Assembly: GCF_000620145.1 (NCBI RefSeq)
Contig: NZ_JHVM01000020.1
Location: 1-43,628, forward strand
DNA length: 43,628 nt
DNA from: Deefgea rivuli DSM 18356
GTDB lineage: Bacteria > Pseudomonadota > Gammaproteobacteria > Burkholderiales > Chitinibacteraceae
Reading direction: 5' to 3'
In this document: piece by piece, positions 43,540 to 43,628 of the stretch
Layout of the letters: each line of letters begins with the position of its first letter
How positions within the stretch are numbered: position 1 is the first letter of the stretch
Translations under genes and position numbers: made by a program
Notes under the pieces: model-generated
The model's database searches: none
What the model saw: only the letters and a program-made list of their open reading frames with translations
Told to the model about the DNA's origin: nothing

Positions 43540-43628
43540 TGAGTAGACCGCAGGAATTTCACCTGCGGCCCCTCGCAGAACCGGACGTGAGCCTCTCGAC
43601 TCATCCGGCTCCCATCATCCAGCCTTTG
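43540..43628 (-). ncRNA. 3' end of a group II intron (domains V and VI)
   Basis: Read on the minus strand, domain V spans 43611-43578: 34 nt beginning GAGCCGGATG, with a GAGA tetraloop and ending CGTCCGGTTC, the canonical size and ends. Domain VI follows: GAGGGG...CCGCAGG-TGAAATT-CCTGCGG and CTACTC, whose pairing with GAGGGG leaves a bulged A, the lariat branch point. The intron ends near 43540 (CTCACC). The reverse transcriptase and 5' domains are outside the window or lost. 43380-43539 shows no recognisable gene. Confidence 0.85.

Overview
The window reads as a mobilizable, mosaic plasmid (or a plasmid-derived contig) from a Gram-negative bacterium, most likely a betaproteobacterium. The genus cannot be fixed from the sequence; Neisseriales-like is a guess from the general look of the proteins. 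Evidence for a plasmid: a ColE2/replicase-type Rep (13558-14781), a parA/parB partition pair (14981-16727), a KfrA-like coiled-coil protein (11878-12795), a mobA/mobC relaxase pair with an oriT-like structure (5587-8380), a multimer-type serine resolvase (19339-19980), several toxin-antitoxin style genes, and no chromosomal core genes. The last ~90 bases are the 3' end of a group II intron on the minus strand, and the first ~93 bases could be its continuation, so the window may be a whole circular replicon of about 43.6 kb cut inside an intron fragment.

Layout. 1-835: unassigned edge plus a truncated IS3-family element. 839-4749: an XRE regulator with an operator-like dyad, a hypothetical gene, a lipoprotein, a three-helix membrane protein, a Doc-type toxin with a 54-aa antitoxin, and an AbrB-like protein. 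4956-9374: mobilization region (two small genes, mobA, mobC, oriT-like hairpins) and a ~1 kb non-coding control region with 17-bp palindromes at an exact 33-bp period. 9375-11273: divergent NmrA-like / LysR pair sharing a perfect operator-like dyad. 11579-16872: backbone (49-aa gene, kfrA, MbcA/ParS-like antitoxin, rep, parB, parA). 17148-18413: degenerate IS3 element. 18429-19980: hypothetical gene, HU and resolvase. 20059-24747: cargo-less Tn5053/Tn402-family transposon (tniA, B, Q, R) inserted just upstream of the plasmid resolvase, apparently splitting its res site. 24820-27939: cadmium/zinc/lead ATPase with a frameshifted cadR/pbrR-type regulator, bracketed by a 16-bp direct repeat.

The most novel part is 28148-38566, a tightly packed eight-gene operon. 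It encodes a LuxE-like acyl-protein synthetase, an IscU/NifU-like scaffold, an IscS/NifS-like cysteine desulfurase, a fatty acyl-AMP ligase, an acyl carrier protein, a flavin monooxygenase-like enzyme, an MMPL/RND transporter fused to a LolA-like domain, and a DUF1302-like outer-membrane protein. I infer that a fatty acid is activated onto the carrier protein, modified by the flavoenzyme and perhaps by sulfur delivered by the desulfurase/scaffold pair, and moved to the outer membrane by the RND-LolA fusion and the porin-like protein. I know of no described pathway with this combination. A transglutaminase-like gene (39050-39829) follows after a gap holding an IS relic.

39880-43379: a complete IS66 element abutting a truncated, nonsense-mutated IS3 element. 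43540-43628: the group II intron end.
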